Shown here piece after piece: positions 37,125-44,866 of a stretch of DNA of 64,000 bases. The position numbers and the translations under genes were made by a program. A model generated the notes under the pieces. It saw only the letters and a program-made list of their open reading frames with translations, was not told the DNA's origin and searched no databases. The number at the start of each line of letters is the position of its first letter. Position 1 is the first letter of the stretch. The DNA is from Candidatus Melainabacteria bacterium (GTDB lineage Bacteria; Cyanobacteriota; Vampirovibrionia; Obscuribacterales; Obscuribacteraceae). The DNA is taken from NCBI GenBank assembly GCA_017307165.1, contig JAFKGK010000004.1:248001-312000 (forward strand), given 5' to 3'.

Positions 37125-37913
37125 ATGGATCTCAAGCTTAACGGTCTCACCGCTCTAGTCACAGGTGCCAGCTATGGTCTGGGCTATGCTTGCGCTAAGG
37201 AGCTGGCCATGGAAGGCGCTGAGGTAGCCATTTGTTCGCGAACGCCAGAAAAAATCCAAAACGCCGCGCGCGAGATCACAGCTGCGACCAATGGCCTGGT
37301 GCATCCTTTTCAGGCTGATCTGACCAAAGAAGAAGACCTTGAGCGATTGATCCCCGAAGTCGAATCGCGCCTCAACAAGATCGACATACTGGTGGTCTCC
37401 ACCGGACATCCGCCTACTCATCCATTTACCAACACTACATTGGCAGACTGGAACGAGGGCAATCACCTGGTCTTGAGACCTCCCATCGCTCTCACTCAAG
37501 CTTGTCTACCAGGCATGAAAAAGCGCAAGTATGGCCGCATAGTCTTTATCGGCTCGATCTTTGGCATCGAGCCGGAGGCGAGCTCTGTCGTGCAGAGTAC
37601 TTATCGCACTGGGCTCAATGCCCTGGCCAAGTGCGTGGCGACGGAGACGGCAGCCGAAGGCATCACCGTAAACGTAATCTGTCCTGGCTATTTTGACACG
37701 CCTCTAGTACGCGAGCTGGCCGGCCAATACGCAGGCGGAGCCAATGTGTCTCCCAACGACATCATTGACTATTGGAAGCAGTATTCGCCTGTCAAAAAAT
37801 TTGGTAAACCCGAGGACCTGGGCGCTCTCGTAACCTTTCTCGCCTCACCCCGGGCGGAGTTTATCACAGGCACAGCCATCACCATGGATGGTGGCGCTGT
37901 GAGACAGTGGTAG
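37125..37913 (+). CDS. Short-chain dehydrogenase/reductase with altered active site
   Basis: 262 residues with a Rossmann NAD(P) site TGASYGLGYA (about residues 14-23), NVICPGYFDTPLV and a C-terminal GTAITMDGGAVRQW, all SDR features. The active-site Ser region (VFIGSIFG) is present, but the canonical Tyr-x-x-x-Lys reads Tyr-Arg-Thr-Gly-Leu, so the Lys is missing. A subgroup of FabG-like SDR proteins has such changes. Substrate unknown. It lies 36 bases after the response regulator and may be co-transcribed. Confidence 0.82.
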   Translation: MDLKLNGLTALVTGASYGLGYACAKELAMEGAEVAICSRTPEKIQNAAREITAATNGLVHPFQADLTKEEDLERLIPEVESRLNKIDILVVSTGHPPTHPFTNTTLADWNEGNHLVLRPPIALTQACLPGMKKRKYGRIVFIGSIFGIEPEASSVVQSTYRTGLNALAKCVATETAAEGITVNVICPGYFDTPLVRELAGQYAGGANVSPNDIIDYWKQYSPVKKFGKPEDLGALVTFLASPRAEFITGTAITMDGGAVRQW

Positions 37914-37941
37914 AAATATAGGAAGATATCGGGTCCGCAGT

Positions 37942-38376
37942 CTAATCTTGTTTTGCTTCTGAATCGATGCCGGAGCGCTCGGCCTCTTCTCTTTCGTGGA
38001 TAGATTGCACCAGGGCGTTTAGACGTGTATTTGTGACACGCGCACTTGTCAGAGGCAGGCCTTTGGCATCTGTTTGCGAGCTTTTGGCTTTGGCATCGGG
38101 TACGCCAAACCAGTATTGCTTTTTGTGTGGCTCCTCTTGCTCGACTTCGCTGGCTACTTCGCGGATTTTTTCCATGTAGCATTGCCTATAGCCGCGCCCA
38201 TCGAGTGCCTGCAAGCGGTTATAAGTCATGTGCGAGCTGGGATGTCTCTCCCTTTCCTTTGCTTTGCGCTCTTCTTCTTCTAGATTGCGAAATCTATCGA
38301 ACAGAGGCGATAGCCTTGCTCGCAAAAAGCCGAACAAGGCAGTGAAGATGCGGGTTAAGGGGCATTGGCAACTCAT
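37942..38376 (-). CDS. Hypothetical charged protein
   Basis: 144 residues. A short hydrophobic start (LTRIFTALFGFLRARLSPLF) leads into a Glu/Lys/Arg-rich helical middle and a C-terminus with IHEREEAERSG. No family recognised. On the minus strand TATATA ends about 5 bases before the ATG, so a leaderless start is possible. Coding status is likely from length and composition but not certain. Confidence 0.45.
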   Translation of the reverse strand: MSCQCPLTRIFTALFGFLRARLSPLFDRFRNLEEEERKAKERERHPSSHMTYNRLQALDGRGYRQCYMEKIREVASEVEQEEPHKKQYWFGVPDAKAKSSQTDAKGLPLTSARVTNTRLNALVQSIHEREEAERSGIDSEAKQD

Positions 38377-38427
38377 ATTGCTATATATACCCTACCGGAT
38401 CAGCTGTCAGCCACATTTTAGTAAATG

Positions 38428-39534
38428 TTAAACGCGAGACTGCGCGACCGGCAAAAGAAAACTAAAGGTCGTACCGCCCTGTGGGCGCGGTATGCAATCG
38501 ACGGCGCCGCCGTGGGCCTCGACTATGCGGCGGCATAGGTAAAGGCCGAGACCGGTGCCGGGCGCGTGTCGGGAGCTTTTTGCGCGGGCAAAACGCTCAA
38601 ATAATAATTTGGCTTCTTCGCGTTTGATGCCCAGCCCAGAGTCCTGTACGTTAACGATAACTTTCTGGTTTGCTAATTCGATACTGAGCCTTATCTCGCC
38701 TTTTGCAGGGGTAAATTTGATGGCATTATCGAGGAGATTGAGGATGACGCGTTTGAGGTCTTGTCTTTCGACATTGACCCAGACTTCCTGGATGTTTGAG
38801 GCGAGTCTTACCTCGATGTTTTTGCGCTTGTATATGGGTTGCAGCTCGGCCATGCATTCGCGACAGAGAGCGCCGAGCTCGGTGCGGATCTCTGGATCGA
38901 TGCCTTTTTTCTTGTCGCCACTTTCATATTTGGCGACTTGCAAGAGATTGGCGACCATCGAAAGCAGATCGTCGATAGAGCGGCGTGTCGTTTCTAGGAT
39001 AGGCAGGTAAGCGCGAGGCATTTCACCAAAGGTGCCCTCAAAGGCCTGTTTGCTGGTGAGCTGCAGAGCAATTAGAGGAGTGCGCAGATCGTGAGTGACG
39101 GTATAGACAAATTCTTCGAGCATGGTATTGCGCTCGACGAGCTGTTTTTGCAAGCTGATCAGGCGGGTACCGGCTTTGACACGGGCCTTGAGTTCCTCAG
39201 CATAGAAGGGTTTGACCATAAAGTCATCAGCACCACCATTGATGCCTTTAATGATGTTTTCTCTGAGGCCCTTGGCAGTGAGAAACATGACATAAACCGA
39301 ACGGTTTTTTTGTAGTAGCCGAATCTGCCGGAGGATCTCCAGGCCGAGCATGTCAGGCAGAGCCCAGTCTATGAGGACAATCTCCGGCGAGAGTGCGTCA
39401 AAACGGGTGAGAGTTTCTCGGCCGGTTTCGCAGACCAGTGTCTCGTAGCCTTCGTCTGCGAGGATCTGCTGGAGCAGGCGCACGGAGCTCTTGTCGGTGT
39501 CGGCTATCAGGACCTTGGGCTTCTCGATCGGCAT
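38428..39534 (-). CDS. Receiver-first hybrid: response regulator receiver plus histidine kinase
   Basis: 368 residues. An N-terminal receiver domain (about 6-125; phosphoacceptor Asp56 in VLIDWALPD, MVKPF near 110) is followed by a coiled linker, a phosphoacceptor helix with His148 in YTVTHDLRTPL, and an ATPase domain with N box (VILNLLDNAIKFTP), G1 (DSGLGI) and G2 (GTGLGLYLCRRIVEA). No membrane segment, so it is cytosolic. In this layout the receiver usually modulates or feeds the attached kinase. The array of 35-bp hairpins lies directly upstream. Confidence 0.9.
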   Translation of the reverse strand: MPIEKPKVLIADTDKSSVRLLQQILADEGYETLVCETGRETLTRFDALSPEIVLIDWALPDMLGLEILRQIRLLQKNRSVYVMFLTAKGLRENIIKGINGGADDFMVKPFYAEELKARVKAGTRLISLQKQLVERNTMLEEFVYTVTHDLRTPLIALQLTSKQAFEGTFGEMPRAYLPILETTRRSIDDLLSMVANLLQVAKYESGDKKKGIDPEIRTELGALCRECMAELQPIYKRKNIEVRLASNIQEVWVNVERQDLKRVILNLLDNAIKFTPAKGEIRLSIELANQKVIVNVQDSGLGIKREEAKLLFERFARAKSSRHAPGTGLGLYLCRRIVEAHGGAVDCIPRPQGGTTFSFLLPVAQSRV

Positions 39535-39559
39535 GGCCCTAGTTTAGCTCAAATAAAAA

Positions 39560-39725
39560 GAAAATCCGCCTTGCGGCGGGGATTATAAAATGACGAAAAT
39601 CCGCCTTGCGGCGGGGATTATAAAATGACGAAAATCCGCCTTGCGGCGGGGATTATAAAATGACGAAAATCCGCCTTGCGGCGGGGATTGTAAAATGACG
39701 AAAATCCGCCTTGCGGCGGATTTTC
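39560..39725. repeat. Five-copy tandem array of a 35-bp hairpin unit
   Basis: Four full 35-bp units (39560-39594, 39595-39629, 39630-39664 and 39665-39699) and a fifth partial unit (39700-39725). Units one to three are identical; unit four has one change (ATTATA to ATTGTA). Each contains AATCCGCC, a TTGC loop and GGCGG with a two-G bulge before ATT. On the minus strand the loop reads GCAA (a GNRA tetraloop) and is followed by TTTTC. Units one to three also contain TATAAT on that strand. Confidence 0.9.
39700..39725 (-). terminator. Terminator after the acidic repeat protein
   Basis: The fifth unit of the array is a perfect 11-bp stem (GAAAATCCGCC / GGCGGATTTTC) with a 4-base loop, 41 bases after the stop of the minus-strand gene. 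Its arms end in T runs on both strands, so it could act in both directions. Confidence 0.75.
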
Positions 39726-39766
39726 TCGGTCCCGTCGGGAGAAACTCAAGAGGTTAGAGTCAGCGA

Positions 39767-40603
39767 TCAAGCTGCTTCTTGAGAGTCGGACGGTGTCTTT
39801 GGCTCGGTTTCAGAAACGATGTCATCTATCACTTCCTCTCCGCTGGCTGTTTCTTCGGTTTCTTCGGCAGCAGGTTCCTCTGCTTCTGCAGCTACTTCTT
39901 CTTGAGCAGGCTCCTCTTCTGCTTTCTCTTCCTCGCTAGATTCTTCTGCAGCAGGTTCCTCTGCTTCTGCAGCTACTTCCTCTTGAGCGGGCTCCTCTTC
40001 TGCTTTCTCTTCCTCGCTGGATTCTTCTTGAGCAGGTTCTTCGGCTTCAGCAGCAACTTCTTCTTGAGCAGGCTCCTCTTCTGCTTTCTCCTCCTCGCTT
40101 GATTCTTCTTGAGCAGGTTCTTCGGCAGCAGGTTCTTCGGCTTCAGCAGCAACTTCTTCTTGAGCAGGCTCCTCTTCTGATTTCTCCTCCTCGCTAGATT
40201 CTTCTTGAGCAGGTTCTTCGGCAGCAGATTCTTCGGCTTCAGCAGCTACTTCTTCTTGAGCAGGCTCCTCTTCTGATTTCTCCTCCTCGCTTGATTCTTC
40301 TTGAGCAGGTTCTTCTGCAGCAGATTCTTCGGCTTCAGCAGCTACTTCTTCTTGAACTGGCTGCTCTTCAGATTTTTCCTCGGAACACTCTTCTTTGTTT
40401 TCTGCGCACTCTTCCTTGGACTCTTCCTTGGACTCGTCTTTGCTTTCTTCTGAGGCTTCGGCCACTACTTCTTTTTCCTTGTCTTGATTTTCTTGATCGC
40501 TCATGGCCTCTACCTCACTTTTATCTACTTGCGCCTCTTCTTGCTCATTTTTGACCAGACTCACCACTGGCTGATGCTTGTGCTTTTTGTGCTTTTTACT
40601 CAT
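39767..40603 (-). CDS. Acidic Glu/Ala-rich tandem-repeat protein
   Basis: 278 residues from the ATG at 40603, chosen because GAGGAAG lies just upstream; an in-frame ATG at 40642 lacks this. The N-terminus is basic (KKHKKHKH). Residues about 80-250 are tandem repeats of about 32 residues (EEPAQEEVAAEAEE, a short AAEEPAQEESSEEEK part), with later copies shortened to 27. The protein is extremely acidic, has almost no hydrophobic residues and should be disordered. Only the C-terminal VIDDIVSETEPKTPSD differs. No family recognised; a role as a polyelectrolyte, metal or cation buffer, or nucleic-acid mimic is speculation. Confidence 0.7.
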   Translation of the reverse strand: MSKKHKKHKHQPVVSLVKNEQEEAQVDKSEVEAMSDQENQDKEKEVVAEASEESKDESKEESKEECAENKEECSEEKSEEQPVQEEVAAEAEESAAEEPAQEESSEEEKSEEEPAQEEVAAEAEESAAEEPAQEESSEEEKSEEEPAQEEVAAEAEEPAAEEPAQEESSEEEKAEEEPAQEEVAAEAEEPAQEESSEEEKAEEEPAQEEVAAEAEEPAAEESSEEEKAEEEPAQEEVAAEAEEPAAEETEETASGEEVIDDIVSETEPKTPSDSQEAA

Positions 40604-40866
40604 CACGTCTTCCTCATTACCGAACCGCCGTTCACACATCACATCGGACTACCCACTCACCTCGCACACGCAGCCCACAGCAGGCGCCACCACATACGGT
40701 GATGCGCATGCTGATGGCGGCAGATAGTGAGGCTGGACATCGAGAACTGCAGCCAAAGCCGCAGCTTTGCACAGAAAGCCTCACCAAAGACATTCTGCGC
40801 AGCGCAAACCCGATCGATGCACGTCTACCCGCGTATCGGTTACGATCGACTCACGCAATCTCAGGT

Positions 40867-40933
40867 CGCCCAACCGGCCAATCTGAGCCGCATCACCTGT
40901 TCGGCGATGCGCCCGGTTGGCGTTTGTTTTATT
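40867..40933 (+). terminator. Nested hairpin followed by T-rich tract
   Basis: CGCCCAACCGG (40867-40877) pairs with CCGGTTGGCG (40913-40922) with one bulged C. An inner stem CGCATC (40889-40894) pairs with GATGCG (40906-40911). TTTGTTTTATT follows directly, as in an intrinsic terminator, yet no clear plus-strand gene precedes it. Confidence 0.4.
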
Positions 40934-41200
40934 GAACCCTACAATTTCATTCTACATTCCAATCACAAAAATGTGAGAGCAATTGCCAAGATTTTTGGTT
41001 AAAAATCAAAATTTATTTTGCACCGGAAGTGGTGCCCCGAAGCGACAGGCTAGCGGAGCTTACGCAAGTCATTTTTGCAATACAACGGCAAGAAAGATTG
41101 GCTGCCAGTCAGGATTGAGCAAAGAGAACGGAATGCTTTTAGAAAGATCGCGGGTCTGCTCATGGTCAACCGACACTAGACCTGCATCCTACTCTTGCGT

Positions 41201-41344
41201 CTTGAGATTGTGACTAGCAGTAGCATCTTGCTCTTATCTGCTTGCGGCCTTGAGATCGCGTCCAGCACTAGCCTCTTGCTCTACTCTGCTTGCTGCCTTG
41301 AGGTCGCGCCTAGCACTAGCCTCTTGCTTTATTCTGCTTTGCTC
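41201..41344. repeat. 48-bp tandem repeat, three copies
   Basis: Units at 41201-41248, 41249-41296 and 41297-41344, each starting CTTGAG and containing a TAGCCTCTTGCT-like core, diverged by several substitutions. Read in one plus frame they give a 16-residue Ser/Leu-rich repeat, but a coding role is doubtful. Confidence 0.7.
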
Positions 41345-41351
41345 TTAAGCT

Positions 41352-41425
41352 GTGAGCAGATAGGGCAAATTGTGTAGGCCGCCTTGCGTAGCACCAGCGG
41401 CCGGCAATTTGTCCTATCTGCTTAC
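41352..41425. repeat. Imperfect inverted repeat with nested inner stem
   Basis: Arms 41352-41372 and 41405-41425 match at 19 of 21 positions. Inside them GGCCGC (41377-41382) pairs with GCGGCC (41397-41402). In RNA this would be one long hairpin of about 74 bases. Confidence 0.65.
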
Positions 41426-41509
41426 CGCCTCAAATACAAAGCATTTATCAAAGCAAGCTCTAATGCTCACCGTCTCAAATACAAAAGCACTTATCAAAGC
41501 AAGCCCTAC
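41420..41509. repeat. 45-bp direct repeat, two copies
   Basis: Units at 41420-41464 and 41465-41509 share TCAAATACAAA and TTATCAAAGCAAGC cores. The second reaches the end of the neighbouring minus-strand gene. Confidence 0.65.
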
Positions 41510-41991
41510 TACTCAAGCTCTTGCTTGATCACAATGACTTCTTTGGTCTCAATGACAAAGCTTGCTTCATCTGGTCGCAATTGCTCGAGTGCCCTCTTGC
41601 TCACTTGTGCTTGCCGCACGACATACAGCAGACATTCTTGCGTCGCATTCAATTCGTTGAGTCCAAGCCAGTTTTCAGCATCCTTGAGTTTATCGGCAGA
41701 GTCGATCAAACGCTTGAGCGCATCAGCGTATCTCTTTTGCCATTGAGTATCCATGCCGCATCCCACATAGCGGCTAGCCTCATCTACTTCGCTGGCATCC
41801 TTGAGCAATTCGGCTACTACTACATTCAGTCTGTTTCTAAAGTGTGCCAATCTCATCTTGCGTAGCATTTTGCGTTTTTTGATGTATCTGTAGACATACA
41901 GACACATCAATGCAAACACTAGCAATGCAAGCACAGCCACGGCAAACATGGCCAAAAAAAGAAAACTGAAAAAGCCTAAAAAGAGGTGCAT
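41509..41991 (-). CDS. Membrane-anchored protein of unknown function
   Basis: 160 residues. A strong hydrophobic N-terminal segment (about 4-34, Phe/Leu/Val-rich, possibly two short helices) is followed by a very basic stretch (YIKKRKMLRKMR) and a helical soluble part of about 115 residues. By the positive-inside rule the soluble part is cytosolic. No family recognised. Ribosome site weak. Confidence 0.6.
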   Translation of the reverse strand: MHLFLGFFSFLFLAMFAVAVLALLVFALMCLYVYRYIKKRKMLRKMRLAHFRNRLNVVVAELLKDASEVDEASRYVGCGMDTQWQKRYADALKRLIDSADKLKDAENWLGLNELNATQECLLYVVRQAQVSKRALEQLRPDEASFVIETKEVIVIKQELE

Positions 41992-42207
41992 CTATGTCTT
42001 AAGCACTTTCACGCGATCGCCGGGGCCCAAATCTATATTAGCCGATTGTTAAGCGCCCAAAATAGGCGCACGAGTAAGCAAGTGGACCTTGACAACAATT
42101 TAAGGTCATTTGACCTTTACTTGATGCTGCGCTCCTCAGACCCTGTGTTACACTCGGATTTTAATGGCAAAGGTCCTATTCGTCATTTCCGCCCGAGAGA
42201 TCAACGC

Positions 42208-42444
42208 ATGCCTTCTCCAAACTGCTCCACCGTCAAGTCCGCACTTACCGAGCTCAAAGAGATCCTGAGCCGTTCCGGTAGCAATAGCCTCAACACCAAA
42301 AACGACAATTCCAAGATTTTTGCCAACATCGCCGATCTCGAGGCCATCATTGCCTCTATCGAAGAAAAATCCTTCGTCTCCGAGGACTACACCGAAGACA
42401 TGGGCGTACCTATCATTACCGGTTTGACTGCACCGGCTGTCTGA
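42208..42444 (+). CDS. Small acidic protein
   Basis: 78 residues from the ATG at 42208, the first start that gives a typical N-terminus (MPSPNCSTVKSALTELKEIL). The frame is open further upstream but that part looks non-coding. It seems helical, with IFANIADLEAIIASIEEK, and ends GVPIITGLTAPAV. The 3' end overlaps the convergent murG by 29 bases. No family recognised; moderate doubt about coding. Confidence 0.45.
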   Translation: MPSPNCSTVKSALTELKEILSRSGSNSLNTKNDNSKIFANIADLEAIIASIEEKSFVSEDYTEDMGVPIITGLTAPAV

Positions 42445-43576
42445 TCGCTGCAAGATATTGTGCACTCAGTTGCAAGAGTTGCTGAGCCAGTTCGCGCGCG
42501 GCTTCTGGCTTGCCTAACGCTAGCATGCGCCTGGACATCTCTTGCAAACGCGGTTCGTCTTGTATCAGTGACACGATAGTCGAATACAGTGTCTCGCCAG
42601 TCAAATTTTCCTGGGCCAGCAACAGGGCAGCACCCTGCTCGCGCATGTATTCGGCATTGTGCGTCTGATGATTTTGCGCGGCAAAAGGATATGGCACAAA
42701 GATCGCCGGCACTCCGGACACGGCTAGCTCGGCCACGGTCATGGCTCCGGCACGCGTGACGGCTAGATCAGACACGGCATAAGCCATGGATAGATCATCA
42801 AAATAAGGACGCAAATGATACCTTGGGCTTAGCTCGAGGCCCGGGGTGAGCCGCTCTTTGACGTCTTGCAGATTTTTGTCGCCGCATTGATGCACGATCT
42901 GGATGTGTGGCTCTAGATCAAGTAAATGCGGAAGAGCGGCTACAACAGCCTCGTTTAGTGCACGCGCCCCTTGCGAGCCGCCTGTGATCAACACTGTGCG
43001 CAAATCAGAGCGCAAACCCAGCACCGCCGAAACAGCATCTCGCTTGCGATCGCCACCAAAGCTCTGCCTTACAGGATTGCCATTAAACATTACCTTTGAA
43101 CTGGCGCGCGGTTTAAGCCTCTGAGCGGCTCCTTGCATTCCTAGCGAGACAAGGCTGGCCCTGCGCGACAAAAGGCGATTGACCAGACCCGGATGCGCAT
43201 CGGGCTCATGCACTGCAGTCGGCACTCCGAGCTGGTTTGCGGCCATCAGAGGCGGCGCACTGGCATAGCCCCCAGTACCAAGGACGGCAGTGGGATGAAA
43301 TTGCTGGAGTATTTTCCTGGCTGACGCAACCGCTCTATTGAGCTCCAGAGGCCAGGTCAAAAGACGTAAGGAGAGTTTGCGAGGCATCCCAGAGACTTTT
43401 AGACCAACAAAGTCGAGCCCCATATCACGCGCGAGTCTTTCTTCGGGATGGCCCTTGGCGCCAATATAGAGGATCGCCTCGACATCAGGGTCTGCTTTGA
43501 GATGCTCTGCTACCGAAAGAGCTGGATAGATGTGCCCCCCGGTACCGCCGCCTGTCAAAACTATCCGGTGTTTCAC
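42416..43576 (-). CDS. murG: UDP-GlcNAc: undecaprenyl-PP-MurNAc-pentapeptide transferase MurG
   Basis: 386 residues, family length plus a short tail. The GGTGGHIYPAL loop (residues 10-20), GGSQGARALNEAV and the C-terminal ELAVSGVPAIFVPYPFAAQNHQTHNAE donor-binding region are diagnostic. It adds GlcNAc to lipid I to make lipid II at the inner face of the membrane. GTG start at 43576, 3 bases after the ftsW stop, with AGGA inside the end of ftsW. Part of a murD-ftsW-murG operon. Confidence 0.96.
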   Translation of the reverse strand: MKHRIVLTGGGTGGHIYPALSVAEHLKADPDVEAILYIGAKGHPEERLARDMGLDFVGLKVSGMPRKLSLRLLTWPLELNRAVASARKILQQFHPTAVLGTGGYASAPPLMAANQLGVPTAVHEPDAHPGLVNRLLSRRASLVSLGMQGAAQRLKPRASSKVMFNGNPVRQSFGGDRKRDAVSAVLGLRSDLRTVLITGGSQGARALNEAVVAALPHLLDLEPHIQIVHQCGDKNLQDVKERLTPGLELSPRYHLRPYFDDLSMAYAVSDLAVTRAGAMTVAELAVSGVPAIFVPYPFAAQNHQTHNAEYMREQGAALLLAQENLTGETLYSTIVSLIQDEPRLQEMSRRMLALGKPEAARELAQQLLQLSAQYLAAIRQPVQSNR

Positions 43577-43579
43577 AGC

Positions 43580-44866
43580 TTAGATCCTGGTGGTGGCTAA
43601 CTCGCCACTATCGGACTGCGCTCGTCTATTGTCGTCATCGCCGCCTTCTTCGTCATCATCGCCTTCCTCGTCTTCTTCTTGGCCGCGGTCACGAGAAACC
43701 GAGAGCAAGATGCCTACCATGGCCATGGTGATAACGAGCGAAGTACCGCCATAGCTGATAAAAGGCAGGGTGATACCTGTGACAGGGGTAAGGCCCGTGG
43801 TGACCATCATGTTGACCACAGCTTGAGTGCAGATCTCGCTGGTGATGCCGATCGCAAGAAAACGTCCAAACAAAGTCTTGGCCTTGAGCGCATTCTTGAA
43901 GCCATAATAGCCAAAGAGCGCAAAGAGAGCGATGATGGTGCAGCAGCCAATCAGGCCAAACTCTTCGGCAATAACGGCAAAGATAAAGTCTGCATGTTGT
44001 ACGGGCAGATAATAGAGCTTTTGCAGCGACCGACCAAAACCCTGACCAAACCAGCCGCCTGAGCCGATAGCCAATTGCGCCTGGATGATGTTCCAGCCTT
44101 CTTTTTGTGGATGCAGATAGGGATTTAGCCAGGTCTCGATACGAGCCATCTGGTACGGAGTCTTTTGGATGTGGTGCCAGATGAAAGTGCCACCAATGCC
44201 CATGGACCCAAAGATCAAGAGAGAGTTGACACCAGAGGCGTAGACGAGAGCCAAAAGACTCGCCATGATCATGCTGGCGGAGCCGAGGTCAGGCTGTTTG
44301 ACGATGACACCAGCCATGCCCAACACGACGATCAATCGCAGCATGATCTGCTGGTGCCACCAAAAATACTTGGAAAAACCAGAAGACAAAAGCACGATGG
44401 TGGCGATCTTGCATATTTCACTAGGCTGAAACTGGATCGGACCCAACTGGATCCAGCGGCTAGAGCCCCAGGTTGTGACAGAAAGACTGGGTATGAGGGT
44501 GAGACCGAGCATGCCGATTGCAGCGAAGGTCAGGGGCCAGGCAAACTTTTTGAGATGGCGATAGTCATAGCGGCTGACGGTAAACATAACAAAAAGGCCG
44601 ATGACAAAAGAGATGGTCTGCTTGCGCAGCATCGCTGTCGAGTCTTGGAAGCTCTGCTGAGCCTCTGGAGCAGAAGCCGAATATACAGCCATCAAGCCAA
44701 AGGCGCATAGACTAAGGACTATGGCCGCAAGAGTGCGATCGATCCCGCCTCGATAATCCTGAGGCGAGATACCATTATTGGGGCCATTCTGATCGGGGGA
44801 GCCGGAGCGTCTAGCGCGCCGACGCCACCTCTCTGGCTCGTTGGCGGACAAGATCTTTGAAGACAC
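43580..44866 (-). CDS. ftsW: SEDS-family peptidoglycan glycosyltransferase FtsW
   Basis: About 428 residues with about 10 hydrophobic helices. SEDS signatures include the region after IVLLSSGFSKY, the extracellular QHADFIFAVIAEEFGLIG and the last GITLPFISYGGTSLV. The C-terminus is a cytosolic Asp/Glu-rich tail. FtsW polymerises lipid II at the division site. The start is uncertain: GTG at 44866 (GAGG/AGAGGG just upstream) and TTG at 44899 are both in frame, and both lie inside the end of murD. There is no ATG before the first helix. Confidence 0.92.
   Translation of the reverse strand: MSSKILSANEPERWRRRARRSGSPDQNGPNNGISPQDYRGGIDRTLAAIVLSLCAFGLMAVYSASAPEAQQSFQDSTAMLRKQTISFVIGLFVMFTVSRYDYRHLKKFAWPLTFAAIGMLGLTLIPSLSVTTWGSSRWIQLGPIQFQPSEICKIATIVLLSSGFSKYFWWHQQIMLRLIVVLGMAGVIVKQPDLGSASMIMASLLALVYASGVNSLLIFGSMGIGGTFIWHHIQKTPYQMARIETWLNPYLHPQKEGWNIIQAQLAIGSGGWFGQGFGRSLQKLYYLPVQHADFIFAVIAEEFGLIGCCTIIALFALFGYYGFKNALKAKTLFGRFLAIGITSEICTQAVVNMMVTTGLTPVTGITLPFISYGGTSLVITMAMVGILLSVSRDRGQEEDEEGDDDEEGGDDDNRRAQSDSGELATTRI

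Larger units (their letters stand above)
40604..41508. other. Repeat-rich region of about 900 bp without a convincing gene
   Basis: No reading frame here has a good ribosome site with normal composition. Instead there are several inverted repeats (40727-40784, 40867-40922 and 41352-41425) and tandem repeats (41201-41344 and 41420-41509). One hairpin is followed by a T-rich tract on the plus strand, which suggests that a transcript ends near 40933. This could be a non-coding RNA region, a degraded gene or a mobile-element remnant. Confidence 0.5.

Noticed and set aside
39560-39725. CRISPR array
   Set aside because: The 35-bp units are directly joined with no spacers, and there are no cas genes in the window.
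39779-40102. Hydrophobic Phe/Leu-rich frame opposite the acidic repeat protein
   Set aside because: It is the complement of GAA/GAG and GCA repeats, which always gives Phe/Leu/Ser-rich antisense; no start signal.
41195-41377. A 60-residue frame through the 48-bp repeats
   Set aside because: The repeat length is a multiple of three so one frame stays open by chance; no ribosome site and odd composition. Kept as a repeat only.
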